Below, in pieces: positions 5,188-5,958 of a stretch of 5,958 bases of DNA. A model generated the notes under the pieces. It searched no databases, had not been told where the DNA came from, and saw nothing but the letters and a program-made list of their open reading frames with translations. Position 1 is the first letter of the stretch; each line of letters opens with the position of its first letter. The translations under genes were made by a program, and so were the position numbers. Source of the DNA: Candidatus Bathyarchaeota archaeon (GTDB lineage Archaea; Thermoproteota; Bathyarchaeia; Bathyarchaeales; WAQA01). Location of the stretch: NCBI GenBank assembly GCA_015520475.1, contig WAQA01000021.1, positions 1-5,958 on the forward strand, written 5' to 3'.

Positions 5188-5958
5188 TTGAGAATTATTC
5201 TGATTAATCCTCCCACTTCACATATTGAGCTATTCTCAGTTGCAAAGATTAAGGTTCCACCATTAGGCCTTGCATATTTAGCTTCGGTGCTTGAGAGAGA
5301 GGGGCATGAGGTAAGGATAATTGACGCACCCACCCTAGGATTATCGATACATCAGATCAGAGATGAACTGGAGAAGTACCAGCCTGAAATCACAGGGGTA
5401 ACAGCTACAACGCCAACAGTATACGACGCCTACAAGACAATAGAAGCTGCTAAGGAGGCCTGCCCAGACACATTCACTGTTCTAGGTGGGCCTCATCCAT
5501 CCTTCCTTCCAATCGAAACACTCAAGGAATGCCCATCATTAGACGCTGTATGTATAGGTGAGGGAGAAGAGACGATAATTGAACTTGCCGACGCAGTTGA
5601 GAAGAAGAGAGATCTATCCAATATAAGAGGCATAGCATACAGACATAAAGAAGGAAGGATCATTAAGAGCCCTCCACGCCCCCTAATCAAAGATTTAGAT
5701 TCGCTTCCCATCCCAGCATGGCATCTCCTACCAATGGACAGATACACAGTCCTTGGAAAGAAGGCCATAATATGCCATATAATGTCGAGCCGCGGATGTC
5801 CCTTCCAATGCATCTTCTGCTCCTCATCCCTCCTCTTCGGCAAGAGATACAGGGCGAGAAGCGCAGAGAAGGTTGTGGATGAGATAGAATATCTAGTATC
5901 GGAATACAATCCTGAATGCATCGAGTTCTCAGATGATGAATTCACATTAAACCGAAGG
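5188..5958 (+). CDS. B12-binding-domain radical SAM protein (N-terminal 257 codons, cut by window edge)
   Basis: The frame begins at TTG 5188-5190 and stays open to the last base, so the 3' part is missing. The N-terminus, MRIILINPPTS, then KVPPLGLAYLASVLEREGHEV, is the first strand and helix of a cobalamin-binding Rossmann-like domain. GGPHPS at 100-105 and GEGEE at 124-128 are the standard loops of BchE-type proteins, and the canonical DxHxxG cobalamin-ligand motif is not seen, as in many relatives. A linker with SLPIPAWHLLP follows. The radical SAM cluster motif is Cys204-x3-Cys208-x2-Cys211 (CPFQCIFCS), and FSDDEFTL at 247-254 is also typical. Such enzymes methylate or rearrange unactivated carbons in lipids, cofactors or peptides; the substrate here is unknown. 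GAGGT at 5179-5183 supplies an SD four bases before the TTG. A long frame on the opposite strand here is a shadow. Confidence 0.9.
   Translation, partial: MRIILINPPTSHIELFSVAKIKVPPLGLAYLASVLEREGHEVRIIDAPTLGLSIHQIRDELEKYQPEITGVTATTPTVYDAYKTIEAAKEACPDTFTVLGGPHPSFLPIETLKECPSLDAVCIGEGEETIIELADAVEKKRDLSNIRGIAYRHKEGRIIKSPPRPLIKDLDSLPIPAWHLLPMDRYTVLGKKAIICHIMSSRGCPFQCIFCSSSLLFGKRYRARSAEKVVDEIEYLVSEYNPECIEFSDDEFTLNRR

Noticed and set aside
4959..5333. 124-residue frame on the minus strand
   Set aside because: It runs antisense to the end of the SPASM gene, the gap and the start of the next gene, so it is best seen as a shadow.
5493..5945. 150-residue frame on the minus strand
   Set aside because: It lies wholly opposite the radical SAM gene, which carries clear family motifs in the plus frame. 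The minus translation has no recognisable domain.

Overview
This window looks archaeal, probably from an anaerobic member of the Thermoproteota/TACK group (Bathyarchaeia-like). That placement is an inference from protein style and signals, not a search. The pointers are TATA-like boxes about 26 bases before likely transcript starts, one probably leaderless gene, a mix of strong and missing Shine-Dalgarno (SD) sites, TTG and GTG starts, heavy use of AGA/AGG and ATA codons, and a gene set (flavodiiron protein, short PadR regulators, radical SAM enzymes) typical of anaerobic archaea.

Layout. Bases 1-174 hold no gene I can support. A nitrilase-superfamily amidohydrolase (175-1071) reads leftward; an inverted repeat covers its SD. 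Diverging from it is a complete F420H2:oxidase/FprA-type flavodiiron protein (1221-2420), which ends at a hairpin plus T-run. The convergent gap 2421-2664 contains a promoter-like box and a possible 27-residue ORF. Two small PadR-family regulators then stand head to head (2665-3006 minus, 3115-3468 plus), clearly paralogous, with an AT-rich bidirectional promoter between them. After a 195-base gap comes a radical SAM/SPASM protein (3664-5067, with coding signal reaching further upstream), then the first 257 codons of a cobalamin-binding-domain radical SAM enzyme that starts at TTG (5188) and runs off the right edge.

How they may work together. The flavodiiron protein would remove O2 (or NO), protecting oxygen-sensitive Fe-S enzymes such as the two radical SAM proteins. 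The two radical SAM genes lie in the same direction and could share a pathway, but a TATA-like box between them means they need not be one transcript. The substrates of both, the ligands of the PadR pair and the amide cleaved by the nitrilase homologue cannot be read from sequence.

Most worth a second look: the SPASM gene has family-like coding sequence upstream of its first ATG but no standard in-frame start there. That stretch begins at a G6 run with the form of a -1 slippery heptamer, followed by a hairpin. An ATT start, a one-base indel or recoding could each explain it. I see no CRISPR array, tRNA, rRNA, insertion sequence or recognisable defence system.
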